Assembly (NCBI GenBank): GCA_017591395.1
Contig: WEDG01001390.1
Location: 62,001 to 126,000, forward strand
Direction of reading: 5' to 3'
DNA length: 64,000 nt
Source: Schistocephalus solidus
Taxonomy: Eukaryota > Platyhelminthes > Cestoda > Diphyllobothriidea > Diphyllobothriidae
Shown: positions 46,120 to 58,090 of the stretch, piece by piece
How positions within the stretch are numbered: position 1 is the first letter of the stretch
Layout of the letters: each line of letters starts with the position of its first letter
Translations under genes and position numbers: made by a program
The notes under the pieces: generated by a model
The model's input: the letters and a program-made list of their open reading frames with translations, nothing else
What the model was told of the DNA's origin: nothing
Database searches by the model: none

Positions 46120-47870
46120 TTACCTCGGCATGGCCTGGATGCTCAGGATTCGGGTCCGCTCCAGGACTTCCATGTCCGGGATCATGTCTTGTCATCTCAG
46201 CTTCAGTATTCTGCGGAGGCAGCTGAGATGGAAGTGATTCAGCTTCCTGGTTGGGTTCGAGTAGACGGTCCAGATCTCCGCTCCGTAAAGGAGTGTCTTC
46301 AAGATGACTGCCTTTTATATCTTCAGTTTAGTGTTCAGTTGAATACTGTGGCGATTCCACATGGAGGCCTGTAGCTGGCCAAAGGCCTGACTAGCTTTGG
46401 AGATCCGTTGGGCAAGCTTGTCATCAATTGTTATGTTGCGTGACAGCGTGCTTCCTAGATAAGCGAAGTTTTCCACATATTTGAGTTCATCACCGTTGAG
46501 ATTGATTCGGGGAGCATTGTATTCCGCGCTGGGTGGCGGCTGGCGCATGACAACCGTTTTGGCTGTACTGATTTTCAATCCAAAATTGGTGCAGTCTACG
46601 GCGAAGAGGTCCATGCTCCTTTGCATGTCTTCCTCCGTCACGGTGTTAAGGGCGCAGTCGTCCACAAAGAGCAGTCATGGACTGTAGTCGTAGACACGCG
46701 CGTTGAAGCCTGCATACGCCGAATTTTGAGAAGGTGCCCGTCAGTTCTGAGGCGATGTGGATCCCAGGCTGCTCATCACGGTAGGCGTCCATCAGCATAG
46801 CAGAAACCTTGAGACTGAACAGGGTGGGGGCAATAAGCAGCCCTGCTTCACTCCGTTGGTCACTGTGAATGCTTCGGATACTTTCCCGTTGTCAGTGACA
46901 CACGCCGTCATCCTTTCATGAAGCTGACGCACCATGTGCGTGAACCGCTCAGGATAGCCAAATTTCTGCATGAATTTCCACAGTCCGTCGCGATTCACCG
47001 TGTCAAAGGCTTTCGTTAGATCCACGAAGGTAGTGTATAGGTGAGTTCGCATCTCCTGGAAATTATCTTGTAGCTGGCGAGCAGCAAAGATCATATCGGT
47101 TGTTCCGCGGTGTCGGCGGAAGCCACATTGGCTTTCCGGGAGCAGGCCCTGCTCTAGGTGACAGTTCAGACGATTGAAAAGGATACAGGCGAAGGTCTTC
47201 TCGGCGATGTTGTGCAATGAGATACCTCTGTGATTATCACACAGTTTTTGGTTCCCCTTCCGCTTGTAGATATGGACGGGGCCCACCTTGCTTGTAGCCT
47301 TTCGGTGGGATTGCGTCGGATCCCGGAGCTTTACCGCTGGAAATCTGCTGCACGGCCCGGATGGTTTCTGGTAGGGAAGGCGGCAGATCCAGGTCATTGT
47401 TCGAGTCCACTCGAGGGGAGCCGGTCAATGGCAGCATCGGAGATGGCTGATGAGCAATTAAGAACACTTCTGAAGTGCTCGGCCCAGCGCTCTCAGAATT
47501 TGCGATTTCTCTGTCAGCAGTGTTGTCCCCATCAGAGCTGAGCAGCGGTGCGGACCCCTTGATACACGGGCCGTAGATGGCCTTGATGGCTTTGAAAAAG
47601 TTTTTCATTTCATTGCGGTCCGCATACCCTGGATTTCTTCAGCCATTCGGATCATCCAGGGCATCCTGCATCTCCCGCAGCCGTTGTTGTACAAGGCGCC
47701 GGCATCTGAAAAAGGCTGCTTTGGTGGCGTCAGTCCGGAAGGTCCATGTAGGCTTTGTGTAGTCTATTCTTCTCCGCGAGTAAGTTGCTGATGTCGGCGT
47801 CATTGTCGTCAAACCAGTCCTGGTGTCGACGGTGTGCGCGTCCGAGTACATCGAGGACATAGGATTTAGC
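45238..47870 (-). mobile_element. 5'-truncated LINE (non-LTR retrotransposon), minus strand
   Basis: Minus-strand reverse transcriptase of the type often annotated as endonuclease-reverse transcriptase. It shows AVQQISSGKAPGSDAIP (about 47310-47360), IYKRKGNQKLCDNHRGIS, LPESQCGFRRHRGTTDMIF, motif A FVDLTKAFDTVNR (46990-47030), VTNGVKQGC and motif C FVDD (46655-46668), then the C-terminal LGSTLSRN region. There are stops (for example just before LLFVDD) and frameshifts, so the enzyme is dead. The endonuclease is absent: the copy starts in the linker near 47860, as expected from 5' truncation during target-primed insertion. It lies antisense to the FNDC3 gene, in its intron. Confidence 0.85.
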
Positions 47871-48535
47871 TAAAAGCCCAGACAGGTGTTTCGCCGATGT
47901 TTCTGCTGTTGCAGAACGCAGGAACGAGGGGTTCGGCTCCTTAGTGGGTCCGCCAGCGTTCTCAATGTGATTTCTGGTATATGGACTCCATGGAATAATC
48001 CGGGAAATAATTTCTGAAATTATTAATTGCAGGACATTGAGTCAGGTGATCACGACATGACCTTTGTGGTCAGACCTGAAATTTCAATGAACAACTAGGT
48101 CGAAGAAAATCAACCACAGTGGAATAACTACGTAATGCCCATGCTGCAAACAATAGTACTACAAACAGTAAGAAATGTATATGGCAAAGATGGTATGCCG
48201 TACTCCGACATAGATACTCGCTAAAAGCCCAGACACGTGTTTGGCCGATGTTTCTTCTACTGCAGGAGACTGGAACGAGAGGTTTGCCTCCCCACTGGGT
48301 CCCCCAGTTTTATCTATGGGGTTTCCAGTATATATATTATCCAATTAATCATGGGGAAAATAATATCTGAAATTATTAAGTGCAGGACATGGAATCAGGG
48401 GATCCGCACATTACTTTTTGGGTCCAGACCCGAAATTTCGATTTACATCTGGGTAGAAGACAATCAACCACTGTGGAACAACCACACAATGCCTATTCTT
48501 CTTGGTTATTCCACAGTGGTTGATTGTCTTCGACC
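47866..48535 (+). repeat. 352-bp satellite, two tandem units
   Basis: GCTAAAAGCCCAGACA at 47870 returns at about 48221 (period about 351), followed each time by CGATGTTTCT, GGGTCC, GAAATTATTA and CAATCAACCAC. The same units occur at 19565-20110 and singly at 6010-6205. At 48500-48535 a short inverted piece (GGTTATTCCACAGTGG) ends the array. The truncated end of the LINE abuts the first unit. Confidence 0.75.
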
Positions 48536-49504
48536 GAGTTCTTCATTTAAGTTTTTGGTGTGACCCAAAAGTGTTCAAATATTTTCTGGCATCAATATAG
48601 TGTTTTATAATTTGAAGAAATCCCGTCGTGTATAAATCTGTACAAGAGGGAAATTCCTGAAAATTGAATAAAGTAAATCTTTTTAAATGCACTTGGTATC
48701 CTGTGACTGAGTACAAGCGCTTTTCGTCGTAATCCATCTCCGCGTCCTTTGTTAAGAGGAGCTCTGCTTAGGACCCATAGCTGCTTATCTGGCTTCTGAT
48801 GCAGCCTGATATTCCTCGCTTTATTGTTGTACTTAATTCCTCAGTATTAACCTGCTTGCAGGCTAAAATGCTTGGGAATGAGGAACAGCCAGAAGGCCCT
48901 TGATCTTTTGCCCTTTGTACCGACTGTCTCGTTGCTTCCAGCTCTTAGCTGGGTCAAAGTTTGAACGAATTATTTCACTGCGTCTGTGCGACTGTCGATG
49001 CTGTCGTTTTAACACCAGTCAGTCCTTCGACCCCCTCCCTACTGCCTCCTCTTCAAGTTTGGACTTGCTGTTACGGCCCACCCAAAATTAACACGCTCTC
49101 TGAGACCTTAGCTATCTGCCTTAGGGACCCACCGCATTGTTCGCGGTTAGACCTTACATTACCATCACCCTCCCTCCACCGGTAAATCCTACGGGCTTAG
49201 GCCCTGAAGAGAATGGAGAGTGGGGAATGACGATCCGTGGGGGGCAACACGCCCTGCCTACTCAGAACCTAATTCAGTAAATAAAATCTTACGCCCAAGC
49301 GGCAGCTACGCTAGCCTGGAGATGTTTGCGCCATCAAGATGTCGCCTACATTGGTGCTCAGACGTACGACCTGCAGATCGGTTCTTCTACTTTCTAAGAG
49401 ACGTTTCCATATTCGGATAGATTTATTTCCCTCTAGCCAACTTTTGGTTCAGAAATCATCACCGAAGTAAATATCTTCCTGTTTCTCCCTTTCCAACATG
49501 ACAG

Positions 49505-49623
49505 AATCTACCGGTATTCTATAACTGTTACAAGGGACCACAACGTTTCCATAAGCTGAACCACTTAAACCCATCTACCTCCTATCTTCTCCGAGTGTGT
49601 GCAACGAACTCTCATGGCCAGAG
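49505..49623 (+). CDS. FNDC3: FNDC3-like gene, exon 5 (second half of FN3-2)
   Basis: Seen: acceptor with a C/T-rich tract ending CATGACAG (49504), donor GTAAGT at 49624; starts in phase 0 and ends with two bases (AG). It encodes 39 residues, NLPVFYNCYKGPQRFHKLN then HLNPSTSYLLRVCATNSHGQ. This is the C'-G part of an FN3 domain: the L-x-P-x-x-x-Y-x-x-R-V-x-A-x-N signature is complete. It matches vertebrate FNDC3 FN3-2 (CYMGS...L.PAM..FRL.ARND.G). The two leftover bases plus the first base of exon 6 give Ser (HGQ-S-PWSDAV), so exon 6 follows directly. The exon has no ATG and is short, so simple ORF calling would miss it. Confidence 0.9.
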
Positions 49624-51177
49624 GTAAGTTAGTCTCTTTGTCTTCAACTTATCTGTAACTTTCTACGTCTTTCTACGACCTGTTGTCTGTCTCGTTTTAT
49701 AACCAGTTGCCTCGTCTTCTGAAGGTGACATAAATCTGTTAAACTGATTGACCCACGTCAGGTCCGTGAAATGTGAACTGTCCAGCTGTGGTAGGGTGCT
49801 TATGACAGATCACCGGGCATGGTTTCAGTCGTAACAGTCGGCAGTCACACACACTCTTCACTTAGTAACCAAGTCGGTAGCTTTGACAAATCCAAATATC
49901 CGACGGTGACATAATCATGAGCGAATAATTATCGAGAGGCAGTACTGACAAAAACAGGGGTGTTTAATTGATTTCGGTTATCCTATGGCCTTCATAAGGC
50001 ATCGTTCGAAATTTTTTCAGGGGCGTCTGCACGCTAGGCTGGCTTTCAGAGGAAAAAATTTGTCGACTGCCTTTGGAAAACTTGCACTTCTGTGGTCCAT
50101 CAACTAGTTCCCTTAGATTATCTCATAGTTGCCTTTACAGCAAGTAGTCTGCATGTTTCATAGGAATACCGCATCAGCTGAAAGGTCATGCTTCAGCGGG
50201 ATCATCAAAATATCTGTGCTGGCTGCAAGGCCAGGCTAAGAGGCAGTCACGCGGCAATTCGGAAACACAGCATTGATATGGCATGGCATTAGTGAAAGAG
50301 GGGATAGATTACAAGGTGGGGAAGGGTTTGCTATATTCCAGTACAATCAGGCTCACTGCTCCCAATTATATGTCAAGGCATGAGCAAGTTACTTTCGAAC
50401 TACGGCTTCGCGTTCACAAACAGTATAAACATTTTACTTCCGAGGCAGAAATGGATCCCTTTTCAAGAACACCTGTCATAATCCTATTACTGAATCAACC
50501 AGAATGATACAGTAAGCCGGAATCTTCCACCAACGTCATCTGCAAGGTATTCAGACGTCCGTTTAATCCCAAATGAGCGTTACACATGTCCCTACCGCCT
50601 AGTCGTATAAGATTTCATTTTCAACTCGACATTGTAAAGCTGCTTTCACGTGAATAATTCATCATTCTCTATCCTAAGTTATTTATGGTACGTTTTGGCT
50701 GCCCAGTCCTCTTGGGCATTAAAATAAGTCATTTTGTGCGTCAAACCGCGTCTCCTTTAACTGCAAAAGAGAAAACGTTTTCGCAACATGTTGTCGAAGG
50801 ACCCACTGAATAAGGAAGGATAAGGCGTAAAATTCGAGAAAATCGGTTATCGCTTATATGGCGCTTCGGCGTCCTTCTTCCGTAACAACGATGGCAGAGC
50901 TAAAAAGCCCAGCCGCCTTCCAGCGCTTTAAAAATACAGGCTATTTTTACTGCCTGCCGAATTGCTGAAAATTCGTTCATCAACCGACAGACTTTTCTGT
51001 GAGAGCTACATGGGGTAAGAATGAACGGTTTCACACATAAGAAACAACAAGAGCTACATAAATTTCCTTAGAGGGCTGCAGGAATAAAATTTGCACTTAC
51101 TTGCTAATGCTCATATTAGAAAATATTAAATGGTGGCTTAATCGATAGGTCTGCTTCTTTTGAAAGAAAAACGAACA

Positions 51178-51245
51178 AAAGTTCTGAACTTCTGAACTTC
51201 TGAAGTTCTGAATTTCTGAAGTTCTGAACAAAAGTTCTGAAGTTC
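51178..51245 (+). repeat. TTCTGAA minisatellite
   Basis: Seven or so units of GTTCTGAA/CTTCTGAA/TTTCTGAA, 8-10 bp each, with one AACAAAA break. TTCTGAA is close to its own reverse complement (TTCAGAA). Confidence 0.8.
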
Positions 51246-52975
51246 TCTGGGACTCGATAGAGCATAACAGATTTGTAAGATTTCTTTGGAAGGGGACTGT
51301 TTATTTTTTCTGTTATTGTCATCCTTCGAGGTCTATCAGTGTTCTTCGGTTCACATTTGTATTGAGTTGTTCTGAGTATTATCGCATCTTTTCGGTTAGG
51401 GAGGTCATTTCGCACAAGCTTCTTGAACAGCATGTCCGAATTCATCAAATCATACCTCCCTCTGCATGACTGCGTTTTGCACTTTTTCAAACAATTTTCA
51501 GTGCATAAAATGACGCTGTTTACTGGCCGCTCGGTTTAAGTTGTGCACATGCAAATCGCAAAGAAACGTTTGCCTTTTACAACGTGGAGCTTTGGCATGC
51601 CGAAAAGATTCTAGGCCTCAGATTTTGGCTGCTGCTATGAGCCGTAGACCGCAGTATTTTACAAAACCTTCTGATATCAAATTCGCTTACGTAATTCTGC
51701 ATCCTTTTAGTACAGCAAGAGATTGTAAGTACTAGTTACTCCCATTTAAGGACGTTTTGTTTATTGTCCAGGAAGGGTCGTTGATGGCTCTATCCACCCG
51801 CTGCTGTTAAATGTGACCGCTCAGTCTAGCTTGGTTATTACTTCCGCGGTATTTTTCGTGGCAACATCTGAATTCTTTCCAGCTTTTAGTGTGCTCCAAG
51901 AATCTTGAAATATTTCCCAGGAAGTTTAAATCTGAGTTCAGTTCGAGACGCATTACATCTTTGCCAAATGCGCGCGAATGTTCTAGCTACGGGTGTATGG
52001 ATTGGTCTGTGTATGGGTGCCATATCAATATTTTTGGTTGCCTTCTCATGCGAGGCGTAGGTTTCCATCCATTGATTGTTTAATTACCCCGATAACTGCC
52101 ACTAGTCCAGTCGATATTTCCATCTCGGACGATGCCCTCCTGTCTGAGCTCAAAAAATAAACCATTGGTTTCAGAGTTCTATCAATCTCCTCCTTCCACG
52201 ATGAAGTTCGGTTGGCACGTTATCGAGCATAAAATGAAATCTCAGCTCATCTACCACACTTTGGAAAGTTAAAGTTTGCTTGAGAAGATTTTTCAGCCAA
52301 CTCTGTTTTTTTTGTCTCTTTTCCGGGAAGTTTGAACGTTCATATAAAATCTATTGATGTTCCTCCATTGTACTAAAAAGCGGATTATTTCTATATTCAC
52401 CTTCTAGGAACTTCTGCCGGCTTTAAATTCAGTGTAAGGAAATGGAAACAATTTTTCCCTTGAAGACTTCATAGGTGACATTTGTTTGAATGGGCTGGAA
52501 GTAGTAGGTCTTTTCTCCGTAAAGGCGGATAGCCCATTGTTATTTCAACTGCAATCGAATGCTGCATGAATGCCATGATATAGCGACTAGACAAGTGAGC
52601 ACACAACGCCCACCACAGTGAGGACTAAGTCACCGTTAGCATAAGTCGTTAGTTTCGACCGTTCTGCGGGGTTTGTTGTGCGAATGTTACGTTAACCGGA
52701 AGTTCCGGTCATACGAGTGGCCTCCTGATAGACTGAAGGCTGATAGACGCGTGGGCTGCTTCCCTCCTCTCAGCATGGATAATAATAAATGAAATTGTGT
52801 ACGGAAGAAAGGTATAGTCCAACCTATTTGCAACCGAATAGATTAGACTTCACTTTCTTCGCTCACTTACGACGTGAGCTGGGCGCTAAATGCTCAGTGT
52901 CATTTTGTTTTGAGATCAAGGTCATCAAGCAATCAGCGATTCTATGTATGTCAGGCAGCAACTACGCCCGCTCTC

Positions 52976-53021
<46 letters not shown>

Positions 53022-53028
53022 TCTCTCT
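52976..53028 (+). repeat. (CT)n(CA)n(CT)n microsatellite
   Basis: CT run, then CACACA, then CT again. Confidence 0.9.
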
Positions 53029-53519
53029 CCCAGCACCAATGCGATTTCTGCGGAGCAATAAGAAGGAGGCGGTGTAATCGCTAGAAATTGAATTTTGTTC
53101 GCTGCATTTTATGGATTCAGGCTTGGATTCACCATCAAAGATGGCATTATGGAATGACAATGACCGCACAAGGGTTGCAGTATTTATGTGACGCCGTTAC
53201 TATGCCACCCCATACCTGTCAGAATTAGCGTCTTTGAACTTCATCGCAGTGAGTTGCCCTTTGCGCAATATTGGTTTGATTGTCAGTATGGGAGCCGTTA
53301 ATTGCCGCACTTTCATCCTCCGCGTTGGTAGTGCTAATGACTATACAATTCGGCTAGGTGCTCTTCCTCTGCTTAGGCAAAGGCTTGGCACCGAATGTGA
53401 TGGGGGTGAAGGAGGAAGGTGCTTGCACATGTTAAGAGACTGGAAGGCAGCGAAGCATGTGGCATGCAGCTCACCTTTCATGCGGTATTCATTGCCGGCG
53501 AGAATTGGGGCTCTTTAGG

Positions 53520-53815
53520 ACTTGTCCGAAAAAGACAAGGGAGACTGGAATGGCCATTTCTGGATTATTAGCCGTCATCAGCAGCCATAAACCAACCCCA
53601 GGTGTTGTGGCACCCGAGGCTCAAATTTCGTGACCTCTTGGGTGGAAGGCGAACGCTCTACCCACTGTGTCACGAACTTCTTGTCTTTCCAGTTTCGATC
53701 AGGAATATTAACTATGGTAGTAGTACGTGCGCAGGGATCGGTAACAGTACTCACTCGTCCTGGGTTCACTATCGAACCCCGCCAGCAGCCGCACAGTGGC
53801 TAATGGTATAGGCAG
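53520..53815 (-). mobile_element. SINE copy, hammerhead core intact, stem I damaged
   Basis: Minus strand: GC-rich module (53815-53740), tRNA-like part with box A GTGGGTAGAGCG and a diverged box B, then CTGATGA (rc of 53572-53578), stem II, GAAA (rc of 53554-53557), cleavage site and CCAGTC (rc of 53541-53546). The upstream stem I strand reads TGGCTG instead of GACTGG, so pairing with CCAGTC is mostly lost. Confidence 0.65.
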
Positions 53816-54304
53816 AATAACTTGGAGTTGTGGCTGCGGACTCACTCGAACACGGAAGATGAAACTGGGCTGAGAAAATACTCGGATGCGGGCGAGCAAG
53901 CGATTAACGCGCCAAGCACAACCATCTCCAATGAATGCAAAAGACGCTCATTTTGATATGCGTGCGTCGACATAGCAATTAGCATTCATTATCCTCCTTC
54001 TTCTGCCTCAAATTATGTTTTCGAGCGGTTATCCGAAAGGTCAGAATGTAAAAACCTTTGTGTGTGCTATCAAAACTTCATCCCAACTGCCTCCGGGAAT
54101 TCATTTTTCGCTCGCATTGACAAACCTCGACCTGTCTGTGTTGTTCAGAATCTCTCTCTAATAATAGTTTGGCAGAATTTATCTGTATTGCAATAAACAG
54201 GATTCCAGTAGACTCTCAGCAAATTAAGTAAACTTTATGAATTAAGCTGACGCCAGGTTGTTTGCTTCTCGGGATTTAATTTCAACATTATTGTTCTTTT
54301 TTCG

Positions 54305-54625
54305 GTAAAGATGATTTATATGGCCCCATAAACGTTAAATGAGAATAGAAAGCACCCGCAGCACAAGTTATTTACGGCAAATTCTAGGGGACATAGGGTA
54401 AGAGATAATTTTAGGGCTAGGTTTAAGTTTGAGTTTAAGGTTAGCGTTAAAGTGTGGTTAGGGTTAAGGTAAGGACCGTGATAAAGGTTTATGGGAAGAT
54501 TAGGGTAAGGGTTAGGGTACGTGACTATTTATGCTTCCCACAATTGTGCACGGAGTCACCTTTATTTCTTAGTCTGGGCGTTCCTATTCTCTTGCTTTGT
54601 TTTGAGGGCCACAAAAGTAATCCTT
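54305..54625. mobile_element. TIR element with telomere-like core
   Basis: Left end GTAAAGATGATTTATATGG and the right end (rc: TAAGGATTACTTTTGTGG ... GAGAATAGGAAC) are inverted repeats. The core has GGTTAGGGTTAAGG and GGGTTAGGG-like units, so this copy is in the opposite orientation from that at 31.6 kb. Confidence 0.65.
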
Positions 54626-55084
54626 ATCGCTGTTTCTCATATTAAATAGGTAGTTTAACGTTTGATAGTGTCTTGCCTACTAACAGAAGAAAGTCCGTTC
54701 TCGAATTTTCGGGTATTATGGACAAATAACTGCGGAAGTACCAGCTGGCGAAGGCAACTAATCAAGAAATAATCTCCACGTTCCTTGCTATGTGACCCAT
54801 TTAACCATTGAGCCTGGGTCCAGTAGTTCTTTCCTCGTAGTCGTAATGGGACACAGCACACTCTTTTGCCTAAGTAAAGCCATTTATTAGTAAGATGATG
54901 TGTCCGCTTAAGTCACCACAATCGCAACCAAGTTTCGGTCATTGGTGTGAGGACAAAAAGCAAGCCATAGTAGGGATGCGCCTTCTGTATAGAACCTCAA
55001 GCTGTCTGGCTGCTGGCAGGTTCAGACTGAAAAGAGTTCCGTCACGCCTGAGATAGAGTCTGGTATCTTATTGACAATGCCTAA

Positions 55085-55440
55085 AAATACAGGGAGACTG
55101 GTTGGAATGGTCATTTCTGGCTCAATAGACATCATCAGCTAGTCATACCCAAGTCCACGTGGTATCGCATCCGAGGCTCGAACCCGAGACCTATTGATCA
55201 GACGTCCAACTCTCTAATCCTTTAACGACGGGCTCGTTGTCTTGCCGGTTTAGATATAGAATATTGATTTTCATTGACGCACGCTCACCGAACGCTACTA
55301 ACGCAAATCGCTTGTCCTGCTCTGCCTTGGAGCTCACTCTTGAGCCCCCGCCAGCAGTCGCACAGCGGCTAGTAGTAGCAGAGGCAGATTAGAAATGCCT
55401 ACAAAGACAGGAGAGACTAGTTTGGAATGTTTGCCTTGCC
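55085..55440 (-). mobile_element. SINE copy flanked by two hammerhead 3' halves
   Basis: Minus strand: a hammerhead 3' half (rc of 55410-55430: ATTCC...ACTAGTCTC), the GC-rich module (55390-55307), a tRNA-like part with box B GGGTTCGAGCCTCGG (rc of about 55175-55189), then a near-complete hammerhead (CTGATGA, GAAA) and again the same 3' half at 55094-55112. The two cleavage-site regions are 320 bp apart. Stem II of this copy starts T and ends A next to the core, the pairing lost in other copies; stem I has a 4-nt insertion. Confidence 0.65.
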
Positions 55441-56029
55441 TCCTGTGGTTGGTGTGTGTGTGTGTGTTGTATCAGATTGAGCAAGGACAACCATTGTTTT
55501 TTTTTCTAGTAGGGCTTTTGTGTCAATACGGTTTATAAAATCTGTCGGTTTAACCGTAAGGCTAACGCATCCGCAGAGTTCCCGATGAAGGTGAATAACC
55601 TTGACGTGGCAGGAAGTTGAAAAGGGGCGATCTGCGGCGCGGTAACGATGGATGGCCACATGTTTTTTTTCGGTTGATGCTATCAACCTCTGACTTTCCG
55701 AATATAAAAGTACAGCCACTCCTTGCGCAGTCGTGTTGCTGGATTCGCGAAATTTCTATTGCAATCTAAATAATTTGTAGCCGCAATTTTTCGCAGATTC
55801 GTCTGTGAGATTTGCGAACTCCTCAAAAAACCCTGTAAATTTGCTTATGTTTAATTATTGAAGTGAGGTATAAATGTGATTGCTTTGAAAGGTTAAATCA
55901 GTGAGAAAGATTATACTAAATAAAGATGACCAAGAAATCATATAGGAAGTTATTTCGGAAAAAAAATCGCTTCTATATCGAAACGTTTCTTTTTCTTTAA
56001 TGGACTGTATTGTACATTTACCAGAGTAG

Positions 56030-56125
56030 GGATGCCTTGTGTGGCCGCCCAATCAGGACATGGGAATAGGAGTGGCTCACAATACATATGGCTTTGCGCC
56101 TAATTCCGGAGAAAACAGGTTTTTG
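56030..56125. mobile_element. Half TIR element
   Basis: GGCCGCCCAATCAGGACATGG then GAATAGGAGTGG and TTTGCGCCTAATTCCGGAG make one arm of the TIR family. No CCCTAA core or second arm follows. Confidence 0.45.
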
Positions 56126-57821
56126 TTTTCATTTTTTTAAAAAAATTGCTCAAACTGATCTCCTCTCTGGTTATATTTAGCCGAATTTCAAGCTACCATT
56201 AAGAGGTTCTCATCTACGCACTTTTGGGACTCCAGCGCAGCCAGCTATCGGCGGGAGGAATATTCTGCACATTTAGTTGAAGAAGGGCGTTTGAGTCCTT
56301 GTCTAACTAGCGTATGTTGACAAGAATGCACGAACTAATCGTTTTAACTACAACGATATTGTTTGTTTGGCGATGTGTACTGATTGTATCCAAATTTTGT
56401 TGACAAGTTGGTAGTGTTTCTAAAACCACTTTTAACTATTTGACATAAGGGTAATTTTGAACCGCCTTCACAGAGAGTCTATGAAACAGTTCAAAAGTGC
56501 AGAACGAGGGTTAAAAGCGGTTCAAACCTCTGGAAACACATACAAAAAACGAGCATGCGTACGGGATGTTTACTTGTACCCGTTTAGACTCTCCTCCGGC
56601 TTAAATGTGCTTTAGACTTTGGCATTGTAATAAAATTTATAAATGCCCGAGCTTAAAACGATTTGCCAACTCGTTTGACTAATCTTAAACAGGGTCACTT
56701 GGCGAGCCGGTACCCTGTGCAAAAAAACAGCATCTTTCTAGGCTTTATGGCAGACCCTAGTAGTTGGCTGTTGTCACAACGAAATCGGTATCGTCCTATT
56801 GAGTGCATATTAGAATTGCGCGCTCATGGAGTCTCGCTATTTCGTGACCTTGTCCCAAGACTGCAAATCATTTTGGGCCGCCATATTATCAGCCTCAGTA
56901 CGAAGAACCGAAAAACAGATGAATATACATTCTGTCATTTGTTTTGCAATACTTATACAGCGGCGCTCTTCTGACACTGCTTTCTGGGTTTCAACTGGTG
57001 GTGCCTGAGGGTGGAATTAATAGGGAGCATTAAGAAAATAAGACAGGTTATTTTATTTTCTTGACCCTGACGGCTAAATGCGTACCTTCCTTTGGGGCTT
57101 TTACTTATGAATTTGACGTGCTGCTTCGGTAAGCATGAGCGATTTCAAGCTTTGCTGTCTCCGCCGAACATTAGCCCTTGGTTGAACATACAACATGAAC
57201 ATTGATCAATAAACATTCAACGGTAGGTGCGAAGGCAGTGATCATAATTGATATGCTACCCCAAAAGTCAATGAGGCGCATGCTTGTGTTCAAAGGCTGA
57301 AAGGAATTCACTAATTTCAAAAAACTCACAAGTCACCCGTCAAATATAGGGAAAGGCAGGGGATGGGGTTGAATGAGCGTGTGCACGGTCACCTAGCAGT
57401 TACTTTAGGTTCTGTGTTCAGTTAAAGTGGGTGCTCTGTACAACCTGATGCTCAACAGATATTTAGAGAATTTCATTTGTCACGAAATAATGGCAAATAT
57501 GAGTAGAGTTGTTGTGACTTATTAACAACCATCAGGGATCGGTAATCTTCTTATTTCGTGTTTATAACGAAGGGTGATTTCTTAACTGAAGGTTGAATAA
57601 ACCGGTAATAAGAAAGTTTTTAAACCCGAGTGTGCTTCGGTCAGCATCATCTTCTCCTACCGTAGTTTATTCCGGACTTTGTCAGTCGTTAAATGAGTAT
57701 ACAAAGCACAGTGGGCTTTTGAGAGTAAGCGATTAACCACTCCCATGTAACTGCTGACAATTAAAGTTTGACCCATTACTTTCGGTCCGTCTACAGAAAC
57801 TGTAGACCTGCAGTAAAATGG

Positions 57822-58090
57822 TTAGGATTACTTAAATGGTCCCCTACTTAGGATGCTGAAATAGATACGCCCGCCCAAGTAATCAAGGTGGTACTGGGAA
57901 TAGTTTCAGGAAAGGTAAATATTCCCAGCCATACCGCAGTCATAGTCCTAAACCTAACCTTAAACCTGATCCTAATTTCCCCGAAAGTCAGCGCAAAGCC
58001 ATCTGTCTTGGGTAGTGGTTCCTGTTCTCATGTCCATACCGTTAACATTTTCCCTCATTATTATCCCCTCATGGGGCCACTGCGGTAAAC
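57822..58090. mobile_element. TIR element with telomere-like core
   Basis: Left end TTAGGATTACTTAAATGGTC; right end has GGTTCCTGTTCTCATGTCC and ATGGGGCCACTGCGGTAAAC (inverted relative). The core is short, with CCTAAACCTAACCTTAAACC, and is followed by the CCCCGAAAGTCAGCGC box. Confidence 0.6.

Larger units (their letters stand above)
42670..49504 (+). other. FNDC3 intron (6.8 kb)
   Basis: Phase 0 intron inside FN3-2. It holds a SINE remnant (43150-43330), a 345-bp tandem repeat (44390-45130), an antisense LINE (45238-47870) and a 352-bp satellite dimer (47866-48535). The stretch 48540-49500 shows nothing convincing. Confidence 0.75.

Noticed and set aside
48961..49185. Possible FNDC3 exon (Pro/Leu-rich, GTAAAT at its end)
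   Set aside because: Exons 4 and 5 already join in phase and homology with nothing missing; the residues show no FN3 pattern.
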